A DNA stretch of 64,000 nt, taken from the NCBI RefSeq assembly GCF_000002235.5, contig NW_022145526.1, positions 1 to 64,000 of the forward strand, in the 5' to 3' direction. Below, in pieces: positions 43,901 through 52,700 of this stretch (position 1 is its first letter; each line of letters begins with the position of its first letter). This DNA comes from Strongylocentrotus purpuratus. Lineage: Eukaryota > Echinodermata > Echinoidea > Camarodonta > Strongylocentrotidae. Under the pieces are notes generated by a model. The model was not told the DNA's origin. It saw only the letters and a program-made list of their open reading frames with translations, and did not search any database. The translations under genes and the position numbers were made by a program.

Positions 43901-45188
43901 TAGCAACATTTATCCCTTGTTATATTCCAGGGTTGTTGGGTCTCCGGGTGATTTGCATCTCTTGTTTGAGAGATTAGGATGTAAGAGACACAGGTGGGTG
44001 CGTGAAAGAAGTATGTGAGGAATAGAGATGCGGATCATCCGGAGCGCCTTATATCCTGGGGGTAAATTCGCCAAGAAATATAGGACCTTTTAATACGGAA
44101 ACTAATTATGGGTGGATTGATATTACGCAATGCGTCTGTGTGACACGCCTCAATTTTTGGGTGCGCGAGGCGTGTCAGTTCGGGGGTATAAAAACCGAGT
44201 TGCGTCTCTAGAGCGGGACCTCTTTTCCGTTACGATCGACATGAGTTGCTAATTTGTTTCGATTGGGTTGCCCAGCCCCAAAACATGAACTTCGTGATTT
44301 ATTAATTCTTCGTTTATTTTAATAAATCTTCAACTCCAATCAAGAATTTGTTTCAGTGACTTTGATTTATCTTCGTTTTCTACACTTCAAGAACTAAAGC
44401 TATACTTTAACATTTTCTGAGTCGGTACTAGGCGGGGCGGTTTTGGCCACCGGGCCGTCTCGCCGTGGATCGCTTCAATAGCATTATTTGCTGCTTTGCA
44501 TGTACATGTACCTGGGCTGAATAACTGGAAAAATATAAATGTCTGGGAAGGAGACTAACATCATAGAAATAGAACGATTTAATATTGTAGCAGACTTTGG
44601 ACATTAATCCTATAGGCACATGTATAATACACGACAAGGAATCAGATTTCCCATAGGGTTGTACCAGACTATTGACATTCCTCTCCTATAGATATAACAC
44701 GCAAAATAAGGCATTTCAATACATTGTTAGTGATGATATGTTATAATTGTAGAACGGGTATTAAGCATTTGGGGGGGGGGGCCCAGTTTAACGGGGGGAG
44801 TGCTATTTTTTTAACTCAGCATCCACCCCCCCACCCCCCCCCCCTCCTTGAGCGCCAGGGGAGGGGGCCCCGTCTCCTTTTTTTCTTACAAAAAAGGGTG
44901 TTTTAACCTGTTTTTTTAATTCCCCCCCCCCCCCCCTGGATCCACCACTGCTTTTTGAAAACCCTGTGGCAAAACTACTAAAGATCACATCCTGAACGTG
45001 CATCTTCACATGATCTTCTGTTTCATGAAATGTTGTGTAAGGCAACCACACGACTGGACGCGATGACCTGAAATAAGCCAGTATAATTATGCATACCTTT
45101 CTGCAGTGTTAGGACCTGGATTGGTTTCAACGTCACCAGATCTCATCAAGCAGATCAGGAGTAGATAGAGAAGGCAAAATCCATCCAT
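26696..45188 (-). CDS. NLR immune receptor with 2A-type signal sequence (2A-Death-NACHT-LRR)
   Basis: Eleven coding exons join in phase into 1395 codons: 45188-45097, 42494-42205, 40305-38606, 36740-36582, 33481-33320, 31901-31737, 31027-30854, 30129-29965, 29450-29286, 28637-28549 and 27722-26696. All have GT donors and AG acceptors. Residues 1-26 are a hydrophobic leader ending GDVETNPGP. About 31-127 is a Death domain and 128-694 the NACHT region with Walker A (GEAGAGKTT, about 227) and Walker B (FDGLDE, about 303). Residues 695-1024 are LRRs and about 1095-1342 a 21-residue repeat. NLRs sense microbial or danger signals, oligomerise through NACHT and signal through death-fold contacts. 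Sea urchins have a greatly expanded set. In purple-urchin NLRs, N-terminal 2A sequences act both as signal sequences and as recoding sites, so two protein fates are expected. Ligand and partners are unknown. The frame is intact, which argues for a live gene. A short exon inside a long intron could have been missed. Confidence 0.88.
26845..27601 (-). repeat. Coding minisatellite: 12 copies of 63 bp (21 residues)
   Basis: Each unit reads GDVHS(S/P)RRT(L/I) then a variable dipeptide, SDH(P/T)Q and QPM. The first and last copies are partial or degraded. Because 63 is a multiple of three and the units lack stops in several frames, long open frames also appear in other frames and on the plus strand. 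Two main subtypes alternate: SSRRTIPPSDHP and SPRRTLRSSDH. Confidence 0.93.
28549..28637 (-). CDS. NLR exon 10: short linker exon
   Basis: Eighty-nine bp between a TTACAG acceptor and an AAG|GTTAGT donor. It encodes GCFPQIRKGNFRLNGVAQDD and a few more residues, ending SFIHTLS. Its two-base overhang fits exon 11. It may be the last partial LRR cap. Confidence 0.7.
29286..29450 (-). CDS. NLR exon 9: LRR exon
   Basis: Fifty-five codons starting VQTFKLDVLQSSTPASLHHL, then ALCSMPNLTDLTLRSVLKKE. Phase 0 on both ends. It is the last of the tandem LRR exons. Confidence 0.86.
29965..30129 (-). CDS. NLR exon 8: LRR exon
   Basis: Fifty-five codons starting VKTLEIYDVGFPTPTSSHHL, then ALCYMPNLTDLTLVLGRNDE. 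Phase 0 on both ends. It is closest in layout to exon 7. Confidence 0.87.
30854..31027 (-). CDS. NLR exon 7: LRR exon with small insertion
   Basis: Fifty-eight codons starting VKTLKLHDVWFPTPASSHHL. It is the longest of the set because of extra acidic residues (NRDEESDEFF) in the second repeat. Phase 0 on both ends. Confidence 0.87.
31737..31901 (-). CDS. NLR exon 6: LRR exon
   Basis: Fifty-five codons starting VKTLMLFGVRIPTPALYHHV and ending NASSIQ. Its donor is CAA|GTATGTG, where sister exons have CAG|GTATGTG. Phase 0 on both ends. The variable residues lie where LRR concave faces usually contact ligand. Confidence 0.86.
32500..33211. mobile_element. Element X, truncated copy with nested insertion
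   Basis: Its right end CCCGGGCTAGATAGGGTTAA matches the terminus of the fuller copy at 37229-38027. The inside matches 37290-37570 in inverted orientation. It interrupts one LRR array intron. A second element sits inside it at 32823-33178. Confidence 0.7.
32823..33178. mobile_element. Nested element with CCCAAACAGGTTTGC termini
   Basis: A perfect 15-bp inverted repeat (CCCAAACAGGTTTGC / GCAAACCTGTTTGGG) bounds about 355 bp. Inside, 32945-33025 reads like a tRNA on the plus strand (GTTGGCTCAATCGGTAAGG as A box, GGGTTCAAGTCTC as B box) but does not fold as a complete tRNA. Confidence 0.65.
33320..33481 (-). CDS. NLR exon 5: LRR exon
   Basis: Fifty-four codons starting VKTLKLEVKCPTPASSHHLA and continuing ALCSMPNLTDLKLEM. 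Phase 0 on both ends; donor CAG|GTATGTG. It is a member of the recent tandem set, and its downstream intron has been enlarged by a transposon at 32500-33211. Confidence 0.87.
34705..34905. repeat. Degenerate tandem repeat around GGACAAAATCA
   Basis: Five or six imperfect units of about 30-40 bp share GTGGACAAAATCATTCAC-like and GGTTTGATTC-like words. It is intronic. Confidence 0.55.
35241..35756. mobile_element. TTAA-flanked foldback MITE
   Basis: The left end AAAGGGAAGTCCATCCTGA is mirrored by the right end GAGTGGACTTTCCCTTT. TTAA lies at both edges. A related copy is at 22330-22765, and a lone terminus occurs at about 61365-61402. Confidence 0.72.
35937..36476. mobile_element. TTAA-flanked foldback MITE (AGGTACTATGTCCC ends)
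   Basis: The left end AGGTACTATGTCCC is exactly mirrored by the right end GGGACATAGTACCT, and TTAA flanks both. The TTAA target is typical of piggyBac-type elements, but the termini do not prove the family. A second copy, split by a SINE, lies at 46013-46440. Confidence 0.75.
36582..36740 (-). CDS. NLR exon 4: first LRR exon (divergent)
   Basis: Fifty-three codons, phase 0 on both sides, with acceptor TTTATTCAG and donor AAG|GTGAGC. It encodes VELTLIKRECGP...MICSIPSLEKVFLGG, two LRRs of ribonuclease-inhibitor style. It is clearly more divergent than the next five exons, so it is not part of the recent tandem array. Confidence 0.8.
37229..38027. mobile_element. Element X, full-length-looking copy
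   Basis: The termini GTTAACCCTATTTAGCCC and GGGCTAAATAGGGTTAAC are inverted repeats. Each is followed inward by G/C runs and a CTT(T)AGAAGCCCCC motif. About 800 bp, no coding capacity, in the NLR intron between exons 3 and 4. A lone terminus is at about 38445-38479. Confidence 0.75.
38606..40305 (-). CDS. NLR exon 3: NACHT NTPase and winged-helix region
   Basis: A 1700-bp exon, open throughout. It shows the P-loop RIMVQGEAGAGKTTLCAKI, Walker B VFIAFDGLDE, the sensor strand LVTTRPWRA, the helical-domain segment APYPIYVAMLCLMW, and FFPHKLFQEYMAG in the winged-helix region. All motifs needed for ATP binding are visible. The Gln/Ser-rich insert between Walker B and the sensor (about residues 316-350) looks disordered. 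The donor is CATGTG|GTAAGT, phase 0. Confidence 0.93.
41010..41034 (-). pseudogene. Relic copy of the Death-exon 5' edge
   Basis: The minus strand reads TTACAG then TACTAGTGAAATGGAGTT and CCTCAAACTTAG. This parallels the real exon start at 42494 (TACTGTCAGTGAAATGGAGT). Similarity continues into the upstream intron (41035-41162 with 42495-42590), so the block is a partial tandem duplication. The rest of the exon is missing. Confidence 0.7.
41163..42042. mobile_element. 880-bp palindromic Tc1/mariner-like MITE
   Basis: The ends CAGTGCGTCCCAGAAAAAAC and its complement at the right edge are flanked by TA on both sides. The two arms (each about 400 bp) match nearly base for base around a centre near 41600. 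The empty site survives in the duplicated intron block at about 42585 (CTATATAACAACCTGGG), which fixes the boundaries. Confidence 0.85.
42205..42494 (-). CDS. NLR exon 2: Death domain
   Basis: The acceptor is GTTACAG|TACTG and the donor ATCACAG|GTAAAC. It encodes MEFLKLAQAITPSYYNAVG, then an amphipathic helical stretch with LGFSYAQLQAILVENP and LLADKLREVDLGGL. The order of hydrophobic residues fits the six-helix Death fold typical of sea-urchin NLR N-termini. Death domains recruit adaptors by homotypic contacts. Confidence 0.82.
42660..43550. repeat. GA-rich low-complexity region
   Basis: A long imperfect purine tract in NLR intron 1, with GGGTGAAAGAGTAGAGAGAG repeated three times at about 43250-43310 and a GA microsatellite at about 43420-43445. 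Long open frames on the opposite strand (Leu/Ser/Phe-rich) are compositional. Confidence 0.8.
43551..44412 (+). mobile_element. Possible solo LTR, fossil
   Basis: The stretch could begin TGTAATG and end TTTAACA. It has a TATA-like GGGGTATAAAAACC at about 44185 and an AATAAA at about 44320 in the right order for an LTR. Target duplications were not confirmed and no internal region is present, so the call is weak. It lies in NLR intron 1. Confidence 0.3.
44770..44950. repeat. C/G-run short element
   Basis: G and C runs surround GAGCGCCAGGGGAGGGGGCC and the end reads CCCTGGATCCACCACTG, like the C-rich elements at 2040-2145 and 54875-55175. It lies about 150 bp downstream of the 2A exon in NLR intron 1. 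Confidence 0.5.
45097..45188 (-). CDS. NLR exon 1: signal sequence fused to a 2A recoding motif
   Basis: Thirty codons plus two bases. A hydrophobic core rich in Leu (FCLLYLLLICLM, residues 4-15) is followed by RSGDVETNPGPNTAE. GDVETNPGP (residues 18-26) fits the 2A consensus D-V/I-E-x-N-P-G-P exactly. In 2A elements the ribosome fails to link the last Gly and Pro, so the leader can be released as a short peptide and the rest starts at Pro26. Without recoding, the leader can act as an ER signal. The exon ends GAAAG|GTATGC, and its two-base overhang matches the Death-domain exon. Confidence 0.9.
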
Positions 45189-46012
45189 GGTGTAAGATGT
45201 CCTTCTCACTTGACAGAAATGTTGTTTTCTGGAAAAATGGCGATGACATGGGCAACAATACCTGAAAACAATAATCAGAAATATCTACGTTAAGTTCATA
45301 AAACAGATGGAATGAGGGTTTCAATTCACTATGTCCATTTCATAATAGTGTAACATTTTGGGGGCTTTCTGAAACCCATCCTTGGGGGAATGGCTGGGAC
45401 CTGCCTTCAGTATATTTGTGGTCATATATATCGATCAATGCTGTATTTGGGCAGATAACAATGATTTTGTGATTTTTGTTTGTAGTCAATCAGGGTGCAT
45501 GAGTTTCTTGAAAGTCATCATGTCATCAGGAGCTGTATTTTGTTTTAAAGCCCCACTGCACTACTTAATAGCTACTTGCGCCCTCTATATAGCATACAAT
45601 GCCTAATCGGTGCCTGTTGGTCCCCCGTAATCCTCTTTTTCTTATGTTTATTGAGAGATGATTTGATGAGATACCAGTAACCACCTGTAGTAGTATACAT
45701 TTCTAATAAGGTCAACGAGCAGATCATAATTATTTAATTATTTTCCAAGAAGCCTTACAGAAGATGAGTTTCTTTGAGCCATAACTTAATAAGCAATATC
45801 CAATTTAAATCATCTTTCACCACTGGATTTCTCTTATCGAGAGCTTTACATTGAAGGTATTTGAAGAAAAAAAGAATCGTTGTTATGGGCAATTCCACGA
45901 TTACTCACGTTGCAGTTGGAGGGACATTGACTTACTCATTGAGCTCTCATTCTCTTATAATTGGTATGATTTAAGAAAGTTTTCAATAAATGAAAGTATA
46001 CTGTACATCTTA

Positions 46013-46440
46013 AAGGTACTACATGTACATGTATGTCCCTTTTGCAGCCAACATCAAATTCTGTAGAACTTTGCAGGAATCATGAATGTATATGTCATGC
46101 ATGACATATCTGTGAAATTTAAACATTACCAGTGTCCTACATGTCGTATTCAAATTATGCGTTGTGGCGTGCGCCTGTAATCCAGCTAACAGTGGAAGTT
46201 ACAAACTGATTCAGCCGAGGACGCAGGTTCGAAACTGAGTCACGTCTTTCGGATGGTGACGTTAAAGGTCGGTCCCAGACGTAAATAATCATATCTGATT
46301 GATACACGTCTGTCAAAACCCAATTACACACACACACACACGCAATCACTTAAGTCGATTTGACAACGAATGGTCGTTATGTTCCCACTAAAAGCCATTT
46401 TCAAGCCTAAGGTAGTATTGTCTTTCAATGGTATAGATAT
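46013..46440. mobile_element. MITE copy split by a SINE-like insertion
   Basis: Left and right parts match the intact MITE at 35937-36476 (shared TTTGCAGCCAAC and CATTTTCAAGCC). Between them, about 46156-46346 is foreign. It has GGCGTGCGCCTGTAATCCAG, a B-box-like GCAGGTTCGAAAC, TCTTTCGGATGGTGACGTTA, and an AC microsatellite end. Such a body is typical of marine-invertebrate SINEs. Confidence 0.6.
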
Positions 46441-47422
46441 ATACCAAAGGCTTCAAGTTCAATTGTCTGTTTTCAGTGCAAGATTGATCTATACTGTAAC
46501 TGGTGTTTACTGTTTAAGGGTTGTCATACATGGAGCTAATCAAGACCGGAAATGGGTAATTTGCAAAGCGATTGTGCCTCCACCAAAGTTATCCTTCCAC
46601 CAAGTGTGCCTACATGTATGGTTTTGTGAAAAATTGCACGTGTGGCAAATGAGTGCCCAAACAATATGCAGAGGCTGAGAGAGGCAATGAAAGCAACCAA
46701 ACTCTGCCCAAACCTTGCAGCCTCCCAACCATACATGTGTAGCTGTACTAGGATCACAATCACATTCATTACTCATTCGCCAGTACTGCATAGATCTAGT
46801 ACTTACAGAGTGCCTCGCATGCATGAAATATTCTATTGTTTTGACATAATACTAGACTTCAGTCTTTTCTTTAGCATTTGTTTTAATGAAATTAATGCAT
46901 CACTTGGTAGCATGGGAGATATTTTTGCACTGATACAATTACGAATGTACATGCTGTGCAAAACAGTGTAATGAGGTACCCGAGTACACTCCCAGGCTCA
47001 CAGGCGAATACTCGAGTATTCGGACGCCATGTTTTTTTATAATTTTTTTGAATTTTTTTGAATTTTTTTGAATTTTTTTTTATTTTTTGGATTTTTGGAT
47101 TTTTTTCCTTTTTTTTCCTTTTTTGCCACTACCATACCACTCGGCAGTTTCTCAGGTCCCTCGCTGAAAACGCATGCAACTTTACTTTGAGTTGCAGTTG
47201 AAGGCGCCGATTTAATAAGAATAATAACAGTAAACAATGCTGTTTTAAAAACCAAAGATGGCAGAATAATCCATTTTCCTCCAAGTCCAAACAGAAATCT
47301 GGACATTTGGTCCCAGTTTCTGAAAGGTGAGTTTGACAGTGCTTGAGTTGGGAAACATTTTTACCGACGGTACCATGCCAGCGGACGCTGCTCTCCCTGG
47401 CACGGGTAAGCGTGGGCCTGGA

Positions 47423-47424
<2 letters not shown>

Positions 47425-47467
<43 letters not shown>
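47425..47467. repeat. Poly-T tract of 43
   Basis: An uninterrupted T run preceding GCGGCCGAATATTCGGGTAC. It could be a retroposed poly-A tail on the minus strand. The length may be unreliable. Confidence 0.85.
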
Positions 47468-47469
<2 letters not shown>

Positions 47470-50130
47470 GGCCGAATATTCGGGTACAAGAAATCGTACC
47501 CGAGTACTTGTCAACCGTGCGGGTACTCAAGCATTCGACTACCCGTCGCAGCCGACTACAAGGTCATTGGAAATAGCGGCGTATATTCATAACTGAATGA
47601 TATGATAGTCTACATGCCAATGAAAATTGATGTAAAACAACAACAAACAAAACAAAAGAAAGAACAAAACTAATTCAAAATATTTTAAAAAAAATAAAAC
47701 AAAACAAAAAACAAGCACACAAATCTAAAGTAGAGGTCTAGGTCTAAAGTCTAACTTCTAAGACCTTATTAATTGCAACTTTAGTAAAGTCTTTAGATCT
47801 ACTGCATGTAACGTATCGATGCACATGATTGATAACTCAAATCTCACCTCTCAATACTCAAATTGCATTGTCTCAAGTCAATACAAGTGAAGGCTTAAGA
47901 CTAGCTGTAAACTTCAAGCGTCAGCTCGGGCACAAAATTCAAGTTCAGACTCTGCATGCAGCATCCGCACACAGCTAGAGGTCAGTGACAGAGGAACGTA
48001 CGTACGTACGTACAGGTACGTACGGAGCGGCGGAGAATGGAATAGCGGGCAGCTGACGATGATCTTCCCCCGAGAGTCGGGGCCGGGTCCCGATCCCATG
48101 TAGCATACGCTTGCCAGGCTTGGAAAGCTACCTCACACAACACAAGCTAGTTATTTGATATTGAGTCCAAGTCTTGTTTTCTGCAGTGCTGTTAACTTTT
48201 GAAAATCATCGGTTTTCATTCATTTCGACAGGAACCTTGAGCTGTAGATAGCCTGGATTCAACAACGGGTAACAAAAACTGCTAAACCCGAGAAGAAAAA
48301 CGCGTTGATCTTTCAATCTTGCAAAAGGTCAATACGGGCGCGCGCTCGTAACTCATGCATTCCGCAGAAGGGGATCCCCCCAACCAGCAACCCCACTGAC
48401 TACTTGTAGACCGTAGAGGTCATTGCAGCAACCTCCTTCGTTTCGAGCGGAAGGGGTTTGTTGTTGTTGTTGTTTCTTTGTTTTTAAGGAGGAGGAGGGG
48501 CGGGGGAGAGAAACAAAATTACTTGTCATTCGCCAAAAATTGTCCCTCTTTTTGTTGTTTTCTTTTAAACTATAAACCAGACGTTGTGTGTCCGAACTAG
48601 TTGTTTATCCTGACAGTCGTTAGAAGTTTACCAGGGATATGAGATAAATGAGTTTACATATACATTTTCATAATCTTCTATTACTTTTATAAGACGTTAT
48701 TCTAAAGGATAAATATTTAAGATGCTATTTGATGCATACATTTCGTGGAATTGATGGCCTTCTGGTTGTTTATTAGAATTCCCCATTACGCCCTTTGTTG
48801 TATGATAACATCCACAAATTAGGCGTTAAAAAAGAAATGTTGTATTACCCTTTGCGACCGACACCAAACATCATTAATTTTTAAGTTTATTTTTACCGTT
48901 TTATAGAGAAAAAAATTAATGAATGAAAAAATATTAAAGCATTCAAAACTGAGAAACATCAGCCCAAAGAGGGAAAAAAAATGTTTAAAAAAATTAATTT
49001 CTGACCCATGATTTGGCAGCTATAAAGGGTAAAAAAACATCATTTTTTAAATTTGTAGGCCACATACCCACAAATATTTTGATGGGTGTTTTGTTGTATA
49101 AAGAGAGTAAAATAATTTAAATATGGATCCGCAAAAGGAAACCCAAGTTCATGAGTAAATTACCTGATATTTTCTTCTGGAGTGGTGGTGGTGGTGGTGA
49201 GGGGGGGGGGGGGGGAGAGGAAGTGATGTTAAAACCACTTGATCAAATCAATTAAGTCATGTGTTATTATACCGAATGCATGACAGTCTGAAGCTAGTAA
49301 CAATGTCTGGTATGGAATAGTTTTGGAAATACATACTTACACATTCTAGGGGATATGTCGTACCTCTAATCTTAAGTACGCTACAAAAAATATTCATCAG
49401 ATATGAAGACTAAGTAAACCGTACTTATTTTCATCATTATCATAACACGCGCACCTAAAGGATATGGCTGGTCTAGCTAGGTTTAAAAAGTTGCGGCCAG
49501 CACAAAAAAAGTGGAAGCCCGGTCCCCCCCCCCCCCCCACACACTCAGTGTTATTGAGGTATTATGCTTGTTCCCTCCGAATTTGGAAGCAACCCCCTAT
49601 CTCGGGACTGCCAACATTTAAGAACCCCCACCCCCACCCTAAATCTGGAAAACTGGTCAATGTACCCCCCCCCCCCTATGTATGGTATTCCAGATATTTT
49701 ATAACCCTCTTTTTAAATTTCCCAGGAGTCCAAAGAGAGAGAGAGAAACAACCACCTTTTTAATATTTTATAACTCTCTTTTTAAATTTTTGATGAATCC
49801 AAAGAGAGAGAGAAAAGAAAAAAAAACCTCCGTAAAAACAAATCTCGGGCAGGACTTTGTCGCGCGCAAAGTACCCCCAGCACTAATCCCCCCCCCCCCC
49901 TCAATTCGTGAGAAAATATTTGGCGGCGAAAAAGCCGCTCGGCGATTAAGCCGGGGGGGGGGGGTAGTGAGCACTATTTCACTTTGCTCAACACACACAC
50001 CCCACCCCCTGAAAAAAGTTTTTTAAAGGTGTTTTTTATTTTTTTGGGGGGCTAATCAATTCAGAATTATCATAGATGCATATTCTGAATGCCTAAACGC
50101 TTTAATTATGCATGTGTTAAGAGCTTGTTC

Positions 50131-51889
50131 ATATACGTTGAATCTGCAATGACTTGATTCACTATGAACACGACTTGAAAATATCTTAAATTATGCTTGT
50201 CTTTTCCTTACCGCTGGAGACTTGTATATGCCTTGTTTATAACTTATTTTGATTCTCTTTAACGCTTCAAATTGTCAGATAAAAATAAGATATAATGACC
50301 TTTCAAAGGTATTTAACGACCATCAATACTCCAGACCTACAGGCAAACGATCTAGATGACATATTTTATGATCCCACGGGGAGTGGAAACCACTTGCACT
50401 TTTGGTCAGCTAAACGTGTATTCTTCGCTCAAGGCCCTAATTCAATTCCAAATTTCCAACGTTAAATTGCACAAGGGTTCGTATATATCTAATTTCTGCA
50501 AAATTCAGAATAAACAATAATATTATTTGCGGAAAATAACCTCGTGTCAAGTTTAGCTGAATGTATTATGTGATGCTCAAAAAGTTGTAAAACGACTTTG
50601 AATTAAAGAGAATGTTTTTTTCTTCTTCTCAAAGTATGTGTGTTGATATGCAGAGAACATTTTGCCCAGGCCTTTATGATTAATCGTACAACGGCATAAT
50701 AATTATATGCACAATTTATCATTTTGAATTATGAAAGCTGCTTCTAGCCATTTGACACCTTCTTCCCTATGTATTTCTGATACTCTCTATATTTGATTGT
50801 TTCGTAACATGCAAATAGTTGAAGGGATTATACGAAAATCATTTGCATTTTTCTTCCTCATACTTACCTTAGAAATATGGGTTTCCAAACGTTTGAGTAG
50901 TCACTAGTGGGTGATTCCCTTAGCAAATGATTGAGTTTATTAGTTTTTTCATGTTGTTGGCATATCAGACCCCCCCCCCCCCCCCCCCCGTGCACCCCTT
51001 CAATAGAATGCTGCCATACGCCCGTGCTTCCCTATTGACTTTACACCCATGCCTATATTATTATTAATGCGTTAAGTGTGAATGATCGTTAAATGGCATT
51101 TTGTCGGTGTTTGCTTTTATGCAGAATTCTACCTATCTCAAGTCCTGGCCATTGGATGAATTCGCCTCAATATGCATGATAATAATTGTAGAAATAATAT
51201 TAATGACAATGTTAAATTAGTAATAATAGTAATGATAATGATAATAATAACTACAATAATAATGATGATGGTTAAATAATAATAATAATGATAATAATAA
51301 TTATAATAATAAGAATGATAATATCATTACTAATGAAGGAAAAGTGTATACAACGCAAACACTTATAGTACGCCATCTATCTAGGAAACTATTCCGGGGC
51401 GCATTATGAGACAAGAAGCATAAGAATTCAAAAGGAGAATTACAGTAGGCTAGAGAGAATATTGCACAATTGTGTTGAACTAACTTTATGTACTGCATGC
51501 TTTTGAAAAGAGGCACGATGCAGGAAATGTGTCCTAGTAGGGTGGCGCCCTCTCGAGGATATTTGCGACTAGACAACCATCAAGTCATATTTTAGCAGCG
51601 GGTACCGCGTAATGAATGCGAAAGCAATCGAAATGACTGAAAAGCATCAGTCACAGTTGAAAAGCAAATTGATTTTCGGGGAAATGTTGATTAAGAACCA
51701 CTTTAATATTTAAAAAAAAAGTTTACTCTGAAGAACAAAAAATAACCACACTAAAGCGATTTGTGTGTGTTTTATTTTGGGTCTACTTCCTTAAATTTCA
51801 AAAGCTAGTAATCAAGATCAAATTGAAAAATACTTTGCAATGACATTGCAACACAAAGTAAACAAATGCATTAATAGTTGTAAGTCACT
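50131..51889. other. Intergenic stretch without recognised gene
   Basis: AT-rich DNA with a C run (about 50970-50990) and an AAT/ATG microsatellite (about 51181-51315). No exon was recognised. Confidence 0.5.
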
Positions 51890-51990
51890 TAAGGAGAAGG
51901 TTGAGTTCTGGGAAGAGGTGAAAATAATTTCTGAGCGTTATCATTGTATTATGCAAGTGGGGAAGAACATCAGATAAACAATGTTCAACT
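51890..51990. repeat. Interspersed repeat family B, third fragment
   Basis: It shares AGGTTGAGTTCTGGGAAGAG and following sequence with 14935-15020. Confidence 0.55.
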
Positions 51991-52254
51991 TTATCTTTAA
52001 GTCTACACATGAATAACACTTTTCAGGGAAACTGTAGGCAAAAGTGAGCGTTACAGATTTTGTTAAGGTTTGCCTTCATCGTGATATATCAACACCCACC
52101 AATAAGTGGATGGGGGGGGGGATGTTTCAAATTGGAGAGAATATTACCACTCATTTTTGTATTCGTTATCAAGGGAAAATTGTAGTTACAGTATTAATAA
52201 AGTTCAAAGCCATTTCGAAACGCGTTCCCTCAAAATATTCTTGGGGCAAGAAAC

Positions 52255-52700
52255 CAGGAGGCATATCGTGCAGGACCTGGGGCTAAATCCCGGCCCCCCC
52301 CCACTCAGTGTTATTTAGGGTACGCATATGCTCGTACCCTCTTTTTGAAAGCACCCCCTATCTGAGGACTGCCAACATTTCCGAACCCCCCTTTCGCGGG
52401 CTTTTTGCGGGCTTTTCCTGCCTTGGAGACCCCCCTAAATCAGGAAAAATGCTCAATGTACCCCCCTAAATTCGGAATAATTTCTCAGGATTCCAAAGAG
52501 ATGAGAGAAAAAAAGAAAAACACCCCCTTTTTAAAGAAATCTCCGGGTGAAAAGTCAAATACACCCCTTTTTATACAAATCTCGGGCCGGACTTCAGTTT
52601 GTCGCACGAAAAGTACCCCTTTACCGGACATTTTGGCAACACGCATGCGGTCATTCCGACCTCTGAGTGGGGGGCCGGGGGCTAAATACATCAATTTGCA
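52255..52700. repeat. C-rich interspersed repeat, family C, separate copy
   Basis: It matches 21545-21965 and 49505-49965 (shared CAGTGTTATTTAGGGTACGC and CTCAATGTACCCCCC-type words). The neighbouring parts of the duplicated segment are absent here. Confidence 0.6.

Larger units (their letters stand above)
45545..50130. repeat. Duplicated segment, copy 2 (upstream of NLR gene)
   Basis: Collinear with 19135-22270 in blocks, in the same orientation. Copy-specific sequence includes a split MITE and SINE (46013-46440), a poly-T stretch (47425-47467) with surrounding CGAGTATTCG palindromes, and an ACGT microsatellite at about 47998-48027. A conserved GC-rich block, GGGCAGCTGACGATGATCTT, is shared with copy 1. 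No gene was recognised. Confidence 0.7.

Noticed and set aside
47327-47596. Poly-Phe and poly-Lys frames around 47430
   Set aside because: They translate the T run and its flanking palindromes.
52271-52300. A GLNPGPPP peptide resembling a second 2A site
   Set aside because: It lacks the D-V/I-E core, arises at the junction of a C-rich repeat, and has no supporting exon.
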